Assembly: GCF_000758705.1 (NCBI RefSeq)
Contig: NZ_CP009287.1
Coordinates: 1,240,001-1,304,000, forward strand
Reading direction: 5' to 3'
Source: Paenibacillus graminis
GTDB lineage: Bacteria > Bacillota > Bacilli > Paenibacillales > Paenibacillaceae
DNA length: 64,000 nucleotides
Position numbers and translations under genes: made by a program. The notes beneath the pieces are model-generated. The model saw nothing but the letters and a program-made list of their open reading frames with translations, was not told the origin of the DNA and made no database searches. Below are positions 25,071 through 34,365 of the stretch, piece after piece. Each line of letters begins with the position of its first letter. The stretch's first letter is position 1.

Positions 25071-27533
25071 TTGACAACTTACCGTAAGTCGCGTCTGGTG
25101 TCCATCATGTTAACTATTGCCCTGTTTCTGACTGCAGTGCCGCTTGGCCTGGGGGGCGCGCCATCGAAGGCAGCTGCTGCCTCGGATTCTCCAGCTCCGG
25201 TTAATCCCAATGCTTCAACTGCTGCCGTCAAGCTGCTTGACGAATTAAACGCTATTTCAGGAAAAGGCATTATCACTGGCCAGCATGACTATCTGGAGAG
25301 CCCAGATGAATTCAGCAACAAACTGAAGGGGACGAGCGGAAAGTACGCGGCCCTTCACGGCTACGAGCTTGGCTTAATCAGCGGCCAGTCGGAAAGCACT
25401 GGAGCAGCGCAGCGCAGAAATGTAGTGTACAGCGCAATCAACTGGTACAAAAATGGCGGTATCGTCGCTATGACCTTCCATGAGCAGCTGCCCGGCACTT
25501 CGTATCAATGGGCGAATGTGCAGAAGACGCTTAGCCAAGCGGACTTCAATAAGTATGTAACACCGGGAACGGCTCAATACAACAGCCTGATCGCCGATCT
25601 GGACAAAGTGGCCGTTTCGCTTAAGACCTTGCGGGACGCTGGCGTCCCGGTCCTATGGAGACCTTACCATGAAATGAACGGCAACTGGTTCTGGTGGGGC
25701 AAGAAAAATAATTTTGCGGAACTTTGGAATATTATGTATGACCGTTTCGTAAACGTTCATCAATTAAACAACCTGCTGTGGGTGTGGAACCCCAATGCTC
25801 CAAATGCCTCATCCGATCCTTATGAACTAACCTATCCGGGGGCGGATAAGGTAGACGTTCTCGCAGCAGATATATATAACAATGATTATATGAACAAATA
25901 TCATGACAGCCTGCTGAGCCTCGCGGACGGCAAACCCATTGCCATTGGTGAAAATGGCGAAATGCCAAGCACAGCCAAGCTGCAGCTCTCCCAGAGACAA
26001 TGGGTCTATATGATGAACTGGGGAAAAATGCTCTATGAGAACAACAGCACCACCACCATCAAAAACTTTATGAATGACGACTACACGGTAACACTGGATC
26101 AATACAAAGCTGGGCTGGATGTACCTGCGGCTCCACCTACTCCGGCGGCTACGCCAACCCCAGTGCCGACGGCTACACCGACACCGGTGCCAACGGCCAC
26201 GCCAACACAGGTACCAACGGCCACGCCAACACCGGTACCAACGGCCACGCCGACACCGGTACCAACGGTTAAGCCTACGGCCACACCGGTACTATCTCCA
26301 GATAATGGTACGGTGGTTTCTCCCGCTCTAAATGGTCTTCAGGGAGAATATTTCAAGAATATGACGCTTTCGGGTACACCTGTACTCGTGCGTAACGACG
26401 CAGTAGTCAATTTTAACTGGCGGCAGGCTGCACCGGATAGCTCGCTTGGGGTGGATTCGTTCTCGATCCGCTGGACCGGGCTGATCAAACCGTCTTACAG
26501 CGAGACTTACACGATTTCCACGACTTCAGACGATGGTATCCGTGTCTGGATTGACGGTACAGCCGTGATCAGCAGCTGGACCAAGCAGAGCGGAACCGAA
26601 CGTACCGGGAATATCACCTTGAAGGCAGGCCAGCTCTACGATATCAAAGTCGAGTATTACGAAAATGCAGGCGATGCCAACATTCGTCTAATGTGGCAAA
26701 GCCCTAGCCAGACCAAAGCTACCGTTCCAACCAGCGCTTTGTACGTCAATACCTCAGCAGCCAGCTCAAGCAAAACATTGCTGGCCGTAGCGCCGACCCT
26801 AGCGCCAACGCCGGCAGCGACACCGGCAGCAACGCCGGCAGCAACTCCGGTGCCAACGCCGGCGGCGACCCTGGCGCCGACACCGGCAGCAACGCCAGCA
26901 GCGACCCCGGCGCCAACGCCGGCAGTGACCCTGGCGCCGACACCGGCAGTGACCCTGGCGCCGACACCGGCAGTGACCCTGGCGCCGACACCGGCAGCAA
27001 CTCCGGCGCCAACGCCGGCGGCAACTCCGGCGCCAACGCCGGAACCTGCATCGGCACCGGCTCCGGAACCGCCGTCGGCTCCAGCAGCAGCGCCTGCCGA
27101 TAACGGACTGCAGGCGGAATATTTCAGCAATATGCAGCTGTCCGGTACTCCGGCAGTTGTACGCACCGATGCTGTGCTTGATTTCAACTGGCGGTTGGGT
27201 TCGCCGGATGCTGCAATCGGTACCGATTTCTTCTCGGTACGGTGGAGCGGCAAGATCAAACCGCTATATAGTGAAACCTATCAGATCTATACAACATCAG
27301 ATGATGGTGTCCGCGTTTGGGTCAATGATACTCTTGTGATTGACAGCTGGATGAAGCAGAGCGGAACCGAACGCACAGGAAGCATAAGCCTGCAAGCCGG
27401 GCAATTGTATGATATCAAAGTGGAGTATTACGAGAACCAAGGGGATGCAAAAGCGCGGCTGATGTGGGAAAGTCCAAGCCAAGTCAAAGAGACGGTTCCT
27501 GCCAGCGCCCTTTTCCTTCCTTCCGCTTCCTAA
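25071..27533 (+). CDS. Secreted GH26 enzyme with two PA14 domains
   Basis: 820 residues from a TTG start placed 7 bp after GGAAG; the ATG at 25064 runs out after seven codons. A signal peptide ends near residue 38 (SKAAAASDS). The GH26 TIM barrel (~45-350) has the acid/base Glu in WRPYHEMNGNWFWWG and a likely nucleophile Glu in AIGENGEMP. Then come a Thr-Pro linker of 8-residue repeats, PA14 domain 1 (~421-560), a second Pro-Ala-Thr linker, and PA14 domain 2 (~677-817). GH26 enzymes mostly cut beta-1,4-mannans; PA14 domains bind carbohydrate. Under riboswitch control next to a mannose-using EPS cluster, so it probably acts on extracellular polysaccharide. Confidence 0.88.
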   Translation: MTTYRKSRLVSIMLTIALFLTAVPLGLGGAPSKAAAASDSPAPVNPNASTAAVKLLDELNAISGKGIITGQHDYLESPDEFSNKLKGTSGKYAALHGYELGLISGQSESTGAAQRRNVVYSAINWYKNGGIVAMTFHEQLPGTSYQWANVQKTLSQADFNKYVTPGTAQYNSLIADLDKVAVSLKTLRDAGVPVLWRPYHEMNGNWFWWGKKNNFAELWNIMYDRFVNVHQLNNLLWVWNPNAPNASSDPYELTYPGADKVDVLAADIYNNDYMNKYHDSLLSLADGKPIAIGENGEMPSTAKLQLSQRQWVYMMNWGKMLYENNSTTTIKNFMNDDYTVTLDQYKAGLDVPAAPPTPAATPTPVPTATPTPVPTATPTQVPTATPTPVPTATPTPVPTVKPTATPVLSPDNGTVVSPALNGLQGEYFKNMTLSGTPVLVRNDAVVNFNWRQAAPDSSLGVDSFSIRWTGLIKPSYSETYTISTTSDDGIRVWIDGTAVISSWTKQSGTERTGNITLKAGQLYDIKVEYYENAGDANIRLMWQSPSQTKATVPTSALYVNTSAASSSKTLLAVAPTLAPTPAATPAATPAATPVPTPAATLAPTPAATPAATPAPTPAVTLAPTPAVTLAPTPAVTLAPTPAATPAPTPAATPAPTPEPASAPAPEPPSAPAAAPADNGLQAEYFSNMQLSGTPAVVRTDAVLDFNWRLGSPDAAIGTDFFSVRWSGKIKPLYSETYQIYTTSDDGVRVWVNDTLVIDSWMKQSGTERTGSISLQAGQLYDIKVEYYENQGDAKARLMWESPSQVKETVPASALFLPSAS
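26120..27090 (+). repeat. Two in-frame Pro/Thr linker minisatellites
   Basis: Within the GH26 gene, 26124-26290 repeats a 24-bp unit coding ATPTPVPT, and 26796-27080 repeats 24-bp units such as TPAVTLAP and ATPAPTPA. The copies are nearly identical at the DNA level, so copy number is likely to vary between strains and change the spacing of catalytic and PA14 domains. Confidence 0.8.
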
Positions 27534-27607
27534 AGAAATACTGCTGAATTCATCCCGAACGCCGATACTGGTTAAGCCGTTACAATATTAATCCTAAAAG
27601 TCCGATG

Positions 27608-27627
27608 GCCCTGCTGATCAGCAGGGC
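27608..27627 (+). other. Perfect hairpin between the two GH26 genes
   Basis: GCCCTGCT pairs with AGCAGGGC around a GATC loop. There is no T run, so it is not a standard terminator; it may stabilise or process the transcript. No second c-di-GMP aptamer is visible in this 190-bp spacer. Confidence 0.5.
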
Positions 27628-27725
27628 TACTAAGCTATAGTCCTTCTAAGCTGCATACGGGTCAAACTTAAGGTTCACCCATGTGCGGATTGGAAGCCAC
27701 CTACGGCTGGAGAGAGGAGATTACA

Positions 27726-29243
27726 TTGAACACTTACCGTAAGTACCGGCTTTTTATTACGATCCTGCCTATTATTTTTATCCTTTCTTTGCTGCCTTGG
27801 AGTGAGGCGCGCAGTCTCTCTATTGAACGGAATGTGGTGATTCCCCCGGAGGCAGTCACACCGGTGAATCCATCGGCTTCGCAGGAAGCCGCCGATCTGC
27901 TGGATTATCTGGTTGATCTCGGAGGAAAGGGCATAATCTCCGGACAGCATGACTATCTGGAGAGTCCGGACGAATTCAACAACAAGCTGAAGAATGCCAC
28001 AGGGGAGTACGCAGTGCTGCATGGCTATGAGCTTGGAGCGGTTAACAACCAGCCGAAGGGGACTATTGCCCGGCAGCGCCAGGCTGTAGTGGACAGCGCG
28101 ATTCAATGGCATGAGGATGGGGGCATCGTGGCGATGACGTTCCATCAGAACCTCCCCGGAACCTCTCCGGAGTGGGCCAACGTGCATATGAGCCTGAGCC
28201 AGGAGAAATTCGATGCCTATGTTACACCGGGTACGGCGGAATACAAAAGCCTGCTAGCTTCACTTGACGATATTGCCGTCTATTTGGGTGAACTGCGGGA
28301 TGCAGGAGTTCCTGTGCTGTGGCGTCCGTATCACGAAATGAACGGGAACTGGTTCTGGTGGGGGCAGAAGGATAACTTTTCCAAACTCTGGGATATTACG
28401 TACGACCGGCTGGTGAACCAGCATAAATTGAATAATTTGCTGTGGGTATGGAATCCGAATGCTCCGAATGAGTGGGCAGATCCTTACAGTGCCTATTATC
28501 CTGGTGCAGATAAGGTGGATGTACTGGCGGCTGATATCTACAATAATGATTACAAACAGTCTTATTATGAAGGCCTGCTCGAATTGGCTAATGGAAAGCC
28601 TATAGGCATTGGAGAGAGCGGGGAGCTGCCGGATCCTGCTATATTGTCTCAAACCCAAAGTAAATGGGTATATACGATGACATGGGGGAAAATGCTGACC
28701 GAAAATAACAACCTCCAGAAAATCCAGAGTTTTATGACCAATCAGCATACGGTATCCAGACAGGATTACGTTCAGTCGCTTAATACCAAAACGAATAATT
28801 CAGCAGGCATCATTCCGAAGAATGGCTTGAAAGGCCAGTATTTCGACAATGCCGAACTCTCAGGAACGCCTGTGCTCACCCGCAATGACAAGAAGATTGA
28901 CTTTAACTGGCATGGAGATTCTCCGGCGGCAGGTGTAAGCAAGGATTCCTTCTCAGTGCGCTGGACCGGGAAAATGAAGGCGGTCTACAGCGAGGAATAT
29001 ACGTTCACCGCTTCCTCGGATGATGGCGTCCGTGTATGGATCGGTGACAAGCTGATTATCGACAGCTGGAAGAAGCAAAGCGGTGTCAGCCGCGTGGGGA
29101 GTATTAAGCTCACAGCAGGAACCTCGTATAACCTGAAAGTAGAATATTACGAGAACCGCGGAGACGCAAACATCCGCTTGATGTGGAAGAGTCCGAGCCA
29201 GAAGCCTGGGCTCATCCCCCAGAACGCCCTTACCCTTCCATAA
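27726..29243 (+). CDS. Secreted GH26 enzyme with one PA14 domain
   Basis: 505 residues from a TTG start at 27726, preceded by GAGAGGAGA. The signal segment is FITILPIIFILSLLPWSEA. The GH26 domain (~40-350) is clearly a paralogue of the upstream gene, with WRPYHEMNGNWFWWG and GIGESGELP as catalytic motifs. The long linker is missing and a single PA14 domain (~365-503, GLKGQYFDNAELSGTPVL) follows directly. Both proteins begin with the same TYRK word after the start, another sign of duplication. Probable role: cutting mannose-containing polymer outside the cell, together with its neighbour. Confidence 0.87.
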   Translation: MNTYRKYRLFITILPIIFILSLLPWSEARSLSIERNVVIPPEAVTPVNPSASQEAADLLDYLVDLGGKGIISGQHDYLESPDEFNNKLKNATGEYAVLHGYELGAVNNQPKGTIARQRQAVVDSAIQWHEDGGIVAMTFHQNLPGTSPEWANVHMSLSQEKFDAYVTPGTAEYKSLLASLDDIAVYLGELRDAGVPVLWRPYHEMNGNWFWWGQKDNFSKLWDITYDRLVNQHKLNNLLWVWNPNAPNEWADPYSAYYPGADKVDVLAADIYNNDYKQSYYEGLLELANGKPIGIGESGELPDPAILSQTQSKWVYTMTWGKMLTENNNLQKIQSFMTNQHTVSRQDYVQSLNTKTNNSAGIIPKNGLKGQYFDNAELSGTPVLTRNDKKIDFNWHGDSPAAGVSKDSFSVRWTGKMKAVYSEEYTFTASSDDGVRVWIGDKLIIDSWKKQSGVSRVGSIKLTAGTSYNLKVEYYENRGDANIRLMWKSPSQKPGLIPQNALTLP

Positions 29244-29304
29244 TGAATGAAGCAAAATCAGGCTTACAGAGCCTGAGCACACACCCCCGGAAGAAAGCGA
29301 GGAC

Positions 29305-31995
29305 ATGGGAATGAGAGCTAGGACTAAGAAAAAAACACGCAAACCTCTTCATCTTTTACTAAAATTCACAGCACTTGCCATCTTGTTTCTGTTATCCATC
29401 TCTGTCTTCGGAGAGGACGGGACGAATAAAGGCAAAGTGGAGGTTGACATGTCTGAACTGTCCGCCGCCAATGATGCGGGACCAGAGCTGCCGGAGGGCA
29501 CGACCCTCTGGCAGTTCGGACAGCATGACGGGTCGGATGCGGAATTTGCAGAGACCGGCGCCTCTGATGGGGACGAGATGATTAATGTTGCTTCTACGGC
29601 TTTGAAAGCCTCTGCACTCCAGTCCATTCCTTCTGGGCTCAGAGGCGATACCAACCCTGAACTGCGGATTAAGTACAAATTGGATAAGATCCCGGAGAAC
29701 GGGGTCTTATTTCGCGTAAGCATCCTCGATGCCTACAAATCCGTTCCGCAGATGAGCGTCTTTTCCAACCGCCAGCTATCGGGGATTATTCAGATTGCCG
29801 GTATCGCCGGAACGGACAGCAAATATAATTTTCGTAAAACCTATGAGCTGTATATTCCCAAAGAACAGCTGGTTGCCGGTATTAATGAACTGAAGCTCCG
29901 GACCGCACGCGGAATATATTCCTCAGATATGGAGGATAAATACAACTGGTGGACCTGGGATAACCTTAGTCTGGAGGCACTCAAGACGCCGATCAAGGAG
30001 CCGATTCACGGCAGCTATACACTGACCGGCACTATGGTCAACAATAAGCAGTTTTATTTTGACGAAGGTGCGGTTACCCATCTGCCTTATATCATGAAGT
30101 GGCTCGGTGTAGCGTACAGCGGCAATATTATGCGTACCAGCTGTGCCAGCGATGTCGGACGCTCCTGTTCGAATATGGAAGAATACTATAAGGTGCTTAA
30201 GGGTTACAATATGCAGGCTGTAGCCTTGTATCTGTATACTGGCGATATCAAACTTAATGAAGACGGCTCACTGCCGGAAACAGCAGAGAAGAAGCTGACG
30301 GATTATTTCGAGAAGTACAGCCCGTACTTCCAGTATTATGAAGTGGACAATGAGCCGGGGCTGTTTAACCGCTCCAAGGCGGTCAACCTGGCAATTGCCG
30401 ACTGGCTGAACAAGAAGGGCAAAACAATCGCCCCCCATTTGCAGACCGTGGCTCCAGGCTGGGCCTATTGGCCGGATTACAGCGATGATTCCTGCGGCAA
30501 TCAGAAGGGGACCGTGCGCCAGTGCGGCGACCCGGACGGCTGGGAACGTGATCCGAAGCAGCGGGACGAGCTGGAGGAAGTAACCGACCTGACCAATGGC
30601 CATTCCTATGGCGAATCTTATATATTCAGCAACGGAGGCAGCTTTACCGAGAATCTGAAAACCTTCGGCGGAGCTGCAGACGGGCTAGGCAAAAAAATGC
30701 TGACGACTGAATTCGGGACCTCCGACTCTCATGTGGATGCTTACCAATATGGAGCCTCCGAACGGACGGCGGCGGTGTTCGACCGGATTATGCGTGCGCA
30801 TATCGGCTATGCGGATATGTTTGTCCAGCATGCCGCTTTTTTCAAAAACTTCAGCCTGTTCAAGTATGGATTTAATCTGGAAGACCATGATCCGGTAAAA
30901 ACGGAGATTTATTATACCAAGAAAGGCGAGGATTCGCGTGTCAGCATCATGAGGCGGCTGGATCTGGCTTACGCCACACATGGCGCTCCGTTAAGCTACG
31001 AAATCACCAATAAGGATGCTCTTGCCGACAAGCTGGTGTATGTCCGTGCGGTCGATACCTCCACTCTGGAGCCTTTGGCCGGAACTGGAGCCACCTCGAA
31101 CAAGGTACTGGTAAACTTCGTCAACTTCGAGGAAACGCCGCAAACCGTCACTGTGAAAGTGAAGATGCCGAAAAAAACAGTGTATGAGGGCGAACGCTTC
31201 GGCAACGGAGATACGTATGAAGAAGCCCGCAGCTATGTTACGGGAAGAAGTGCTGCACCAACGCTGGAATTTAACGAAACACTCGCTCCCGGTGAGGCTG
31301 TACAGTATATTCTGGAGCCCTCCTCCGAGGTAGCGGATGTTGCACCCCAAGGTTTAAAAGCAGCAGCTGTCAAAGGACCGTCTGTTAAACTGAATTGGCT
31401 GGAGGCCCCCGGAGCAAGCTATGAAGTGCTCCGGGCCGACAGCTCCGGCAGTGAGCTCAAGGTAATTGCCACCGGCATCAAGCAAACAGAGTATACGGAC
31501 GGCAAGCTGCAGGAGGGCACATTGTACACATATGCGGTTCGTACAGCAGGTTCAAGTGTGATGTCGGAGAAAACGCAGATCACTGCTACTGGACTGGTCC
31601 CCCTGGACCGTTCGGAGTGGAAGGTGTCGTCCAATGTGAACACTCAGGCTTCAAGTCCGGCAAATGCCATTGACGGAGACAGGCAGACACGGTGGGATAC
31701 CGGCAAACATCAGGCTTCCGGGGAATATATCCAGATTGATCTGGCGGGTGTGCACTCGGTGGAAGCGGTAGATTTGGACTATACCTTGTCTTCTTATGAT
31801 TATCCCCGGGGATACGAGCTATATATTTCGGATGATGCAAAAAGCTGGAACAAGATCGCCTCCGGTAAAGGAAAGCTGGAAAAGACCAAAATCGGATTCC
31901 CTGCAGTCAAAACAAGGTATCTCCGGATTGTGCAGACCGGCTCGGGAGGAAATTACTGGTCCATTCATGAAATGCAAGTCTATTCAAGAGAATAA
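29305..31995 (+). CDS. Large secreted glycosidase-like protein with FN3 and discoidin domains
   Basis: 896 residues. An N-terminal hydrophobic signal or anchor (LLKFTALAILFLLSISVFG) is followed by a beta-sandwich (~60-225), a TIM-barrel-like region (~235-560), an FN3 module (~680-760) and a C-terminal F5/8 type C (discoidin) domain (~765-893). The barrel has features of clan GH-A: YYEVDNEPG fits an acid/base Asn-Glu and LTTEFGTSD a nucleophile Glu. I do not recognise the exact GH family. It sits 61 bp after the GH26 gene on the same strand, so it probably belongs to the same EPS-processing unit. Linkage and substrate are unknown. Confidence 0.65.
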   Translation: MGMRARTKKKTRKPLHLLLKFTALAILFLLSISVFGEDGTNKGKVEVDMSELSAANDAGPELPEGTTLWQFGQHDGSDAEFAETGASDGDEMINVASTALKASALQSIPSGLRGDTNPELRIKYKLDKIPENGVLFRVSILDAYKSVPQMSVFSNRQLSGIIQIAGIAGTDSKYNFRKTYELYIPKEQLVAGINELKLRTARGIYSSDMEDKYNWWTWDNLSLEALKTPIKEPIHGSYTLTGTMVNNKQFYFDEGAVTHLPYIMKWLGVAYSGNIMRTSCASDVGRSCSNMEEYYKVLKGYNMQAVALYLYTGDIKLNEDGSLPETAEKKLTDYFEKYSPYFQYYEVDNEPGLFNRSKAVNLAIADWLNKKGKTIAPHLQTVAPGWAYWPDYSDDSCGNQKGTVRQCGDPDGWERDPKQRDELEEVTDLTNGHSYGESYIFSNGGSFTENLKTFGGAADGLGKKMLTTEFGTSDSHVDAYQYGASERTAAVFDRIMRAHIGYADMFVQHAAFFKNFSLFKYGFNLEDHDPVKTEIYYTKKGEDSRVSIMRRLDLAYATHGAPLSYEITNKDALADKLVYVRAVDTSTLEPLAGTGATSNKVLVNFVNFEETPQTVTVKVKMPKKTVYEGERFGNGDTYEEARSYVTGRSAAPTLEFNETLAPGEAVQYILEPSSEVADVAPQGLKAAAVKGPSVKLNWLEAPGASYEVLRADSSGSELKVIATGIKQTEYTDGKLQEGTLYTYAVRTAGSSVMSEKTQITATGLVPLDRSEWKVSSNVNTQASSPANAIDGDRQTRWDTGKHQASGEYIQIDLAGVHSVEAVDLDYTLSSYDYPRGYELYISDDAKSWNKIASGKGKLEKTKIGFPAVKTRYLRIVQTGSGGNYWSIHEMQVYSRE

Positions 31996-32008
31996 GCCCA
32001 TCCGAATG

Positions 32009-32043
32009 ACCTCCGTGGATTTATGGACCACTGGGGTTTTTTG
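32009..32043 (+). terminator. Probable terminator after the glycosidase genes
   Basis: ACCTCCGTGG and CCACTGGGG form an imperfect stem followed by six T residues. It separates the glycosidase unit from the antiporter gene. Confidence 0.6.
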
Positions 32044-32170
32044 CTGTGAATTGGGAAAGCTGAAGAAGGGCAATTGTTGCTTTGGGGTTAGCGGGTATGG
32101 GGTAATAACGTACATATCAGACCAGCCTGATGTGAAGGGCGTTACTTACAGGAAAGGCGGTACCCTAGAT

Positions 32171-33646
32171 ATGACTCATCTTGCGGACAATATTATTTTA
32201 TTGCTGGCAGTGCTGCTGCTGGTCGGTGTGCTCTCTACCAAATTCTCCACGCGCTTTGGCATGCCTGCACTGGTGCTGTTCATCGCCGCGGGAATGGTGC
32301 TTAGCCGCTTTGTGTATTTCAACAATGCCTCGTTGACGCAGGTTGCCGGTATTTTTGCGCTGATTGTCATTTTGTTTGAGGGCGGCATGCAGACCAGTAT
32401 CAAGGACATCCGGCCGATCATGGCCCCTGCACTTTCTTTGGCGACAGTGGGTGTGCTGCTGACAACAGCGATTGTAGGAGTTTTCGCAAGGTTTGTGCTG
32501 GATGTGCCATGGGCGGAAAGTCTGTTGTTCGGAGCCATTGTGGGTTCTACTGATGCGGCAGCGGTGTTCTCTGTCCTTGGCGGCAAAAATATTGACAAAC
32601 GCCTGACGTCTACGCTTGAGGCGGAGTCAGGCAGCAATGACCCCATGGCAGTGTTCCTGACCGTATCGCTGATTGAATGGATTCAGCATCCCGATACCGC
32701 CATCTGGAGCCTTCTGCTGTCCTTTGTATGGGAGATGGGGATAGGGCTGGTGATGGGAATAGCGGTTGGTAAGCTTGCCGTCTACCTGATCAACCGGATT
32801 AACCTCGATTCCACCGGGCTCTATCCGGTCATGGCAATTGGGTTCGCCGTGCTGACCTATGGACTTGCAGCCATGGTCCACAGCAGCGGCCTGCTGGCGG
32901 TATATGTCATAGGCCTGACTTTGGGGAATTCCGAGCTTATGTATCACCGGACGATCATGAATTTTAATCACGGCTTCGCATGGATGATGCAGATTGCTAT
33001 GTTCACCTTGCTGGGGCTGCTTGTGTTTCCGTATGAACTGGCGGACATTGCCTGGCAGGGCCTCCTGCTGTCCGTTATTCTCATGCTGATTGCAAGGCCG
33101 GTAGGAGTGTTCCTGAGCCTGCTGTTTGCCAGATTCTCAATCCGGGAGAAAACGTTGATCTCCTGGGCCGGCCTTCGCGGCGCGGTACCGATTGTACTGG
33201 CAACTTATCCGCTGCTGGCGGGTCTTCCGCAGGGACGTCTATTCTTTAATGTTGTATTTTTTGTGGTATTGACCTCGGCGGTCATTCAGGGGACCACCAT
33301 TTCTCCACTGGCCTCCAGATTAAGACTCGTTGGGAAGGACGATGCCCAGCCTTCGCTTATGGAGCTGGTGGCACTCGGCAAAACGGATTCGGAATTCAAT
33401 CATATTGCCATTGACAAGCATATGCCTATAGCTGGTATGCAAATCGCGCAGATAGGGCTCCCCGAGGATATACTCTTCACCGCCATCATCCGCAATAAAG
33501 GCATTGTGACCCCACATGGGAGCACGGTCATTGAGCCGGGAGACACGGTATATGTGCTGAGTCCGAAATCAAAGCGTGATGAGATGAGGGCGATCTTCCG
33601 CAGCGGTAAAGGGAAGGCGGCAGAATCCAGCATACCAACAATGTAA
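32171..33646 (+). CDS. Cation/proton antiporter (CPA1, NhaP/CvrA-type) with RCK_C domain
   Basis: 491 residues from the ATG at 32171, which opens MTHLADNIILLLAVLLLVG; the in-frame extension to 31796 runs back through the previous gene and its terminator. About 12 membrane helices with the typical SLIEWI and ARPVGVFLSLL regions. The core GSTDAAAVFSVLGGKNIDKR carries the family's conserved Asp. The C-terminal ~80 residues (MPIAGMQIAQIGLPEDILFT) form a TrkA-C/RCK_C regulatory domain. It exchanges K+ or Na+ for protons across the membrane. The specific ion is not determinable. Confidence 0.88.
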   Translation: MTHLADNIILLLAVLLLVGVLSTKFSTRFGMPALVLFIAAGMVLSRFVYFNNASLTQVAGIFALIVILFEGGMQTSIKDIRPIMAPALSLATVGVLLTTAIVGVFARFVLDVPWAESLLFGAIVGSTDAAAVFSVLGGKNIDKRLTSTLEAESGSNDPMAVFLTVSLIEWIQHPDTAIWSLLLSFVWEMGIGLVMGIAVGKLAVYLINRINLDSTGLYPVMAIGFAVLTYGLAAMVHSSGLLAVYVIGLTLGNSELMYHRTIMNFNHGFAWMMQIAMFTLLGLLVFPYELADIAWQGLLLSVILMLIARPVGVFLSLLFARFSIREKTLISWAGLRGAVPIVLATYPLLAGLPQGRLFFNVVFFVVLTSAVIQGTTISPLASRLRLVGKDDAQPSLMELVALGKTDSEFNHIAIDKHMPIAGMQIAQIGLPEDILFTAIIRNKGIVTPHGSTVIEPGDTVYVLSPKSKRDEMRAIFRSGKGKAAESSIPTM

Positions 33647-33805
33647 TCTTATCTGCCGCAAAGGAGTAATTTATGTCAATTTGGCTGCAATTGGCTAAAT
33701 GTGATAGAAATAATAGGTGCAAAAGAGGGAGTGTGCTAGAATTTGCAGCAGCATAAATACGTAAACGCCTTTGAGGCACCATCAGAGGATGGAATTCAGA
33801 ATAGT

Positions 33806-33861
33806 TTGCAAAACCCTAAAAGATGTGTTAAATTGTATATAGATTTAGAACGAGTCTAAAT
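33806..33861 (+). promoter_or_regulatory. dps promoter with PerR/Fur-like operator
   Basis: TTGCAA (33806-33811) and TAAATT (33829-33834) are 17 bp apart. Just downstream, ATTTAGA (33843-33849) and TCTAAAT (33855-33861) form a perfect 7-bp inverted repeat with a 5-bp spacer, overlapping the expected start of transcription. The position suits repression, and dps genes are commonly PerR-controlled. The spacer differs from the canonical Per box, so the regulator is not certain. The rest of 33647-33900 holds no gene. Confidence 0.5.
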
Positions 33862-33900
33862 ATAAAAAAACAAATAAATAGGCCATAGGAGGTTGTTCGA

Positions 33901-34356
33901 ATGAGTACACAAATCAAAAGTCATACTGAACTGTATGCTGCCTTAAACCGCCAGACCGCAAATTGGACACTGCTGGGAGTGAAGCTGCATCATTACCACT
34001 GGTATGTGAGTGGACCGCAATTCTTCACCCTGCATGCCAGATTTGAAGAGCTGTATACGGAAGCTGCCACATATGTGGATGATCTGGCAGAGCGCCTGCT
34101 GGCTATCGGGGGTCAACCGGCTTCAACGATGACACAATATCTGGCTCTCTCCGAGCTTAAAGAAGCGGCTGGAGGAGAAACGGCACAGGAAATGGTAGCC
34201 CAGCTGATTAAGGATTTTGCTGTTGTGGCCGAAGAACTGAAGAGCACGATCTCAGCTGCGGAAGAACTGAGTGATCAGCCTACTGCCGACCTGCTGACTG
34301 GAATTAGAAACAGCGTGGAGAAATCCGCCTGGATGCTGAATGCATTCTTGGCTTAA
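33901..34356 (+). CDS. dps: Dps family ferroxidase / DNA-protection protein
   Basis: 151 residues, normal for the family. The ferroxidase signature is present: HHYHWYVSGPQFFTLHARFE, with His and Asp/Glu ligands at the dimer interface (YVDDLAERLLAIGG). The protein forms 12-subunit shells that oxidise Fe(II) with peroxide and store iron, protecting DNA. It has AGGAGG upstream and its own promoter with an operator-like inverted repeat. Confidence 0.93.
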   Translation: MSTQIKSHTELYAALNRQTANWTLLGVKLHHYHWYVSGPQFFTLHARFEELYTEAATYVDDLAERLLAIGGQPASTMTQYLALSELKEAAGGETAQEMVAQLIKDFAVVAEELKSTISAAEELSDQPTADLLTGIRNSVEKSAWMLNAFLA

Positions 34357-34365
34357 TCCAGGAAT

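Noticed and set aside
25064..25087. Seven-codon ATG frame overlapping the GH26 start
   Set aside because: It is too close to the ribosome site (GGAAG directly abuts); the TTG at 25071 has correct spacing and leads into a signal peptide.
26657..27259. 200-residue minus-strand frame inside the GH26 gene
   Set aside because: Antisense shadow of the Pro/Ala linker; low-complexity Gly/Val/Ala product.
27534..27725. Second c-di-GMP riboswitch before the second GH26 gene
   Set aside because: No GEMM-I or GEMM-II words found; only a GCCCTGCT/AGCAGGGC hairpin.
31796..32170. 125-codon N-terminal extension of the antiporter
   Set aside because: It runs through the end of the previous gene and its terminator; the ATG at 32171 begins the first membrane helix.
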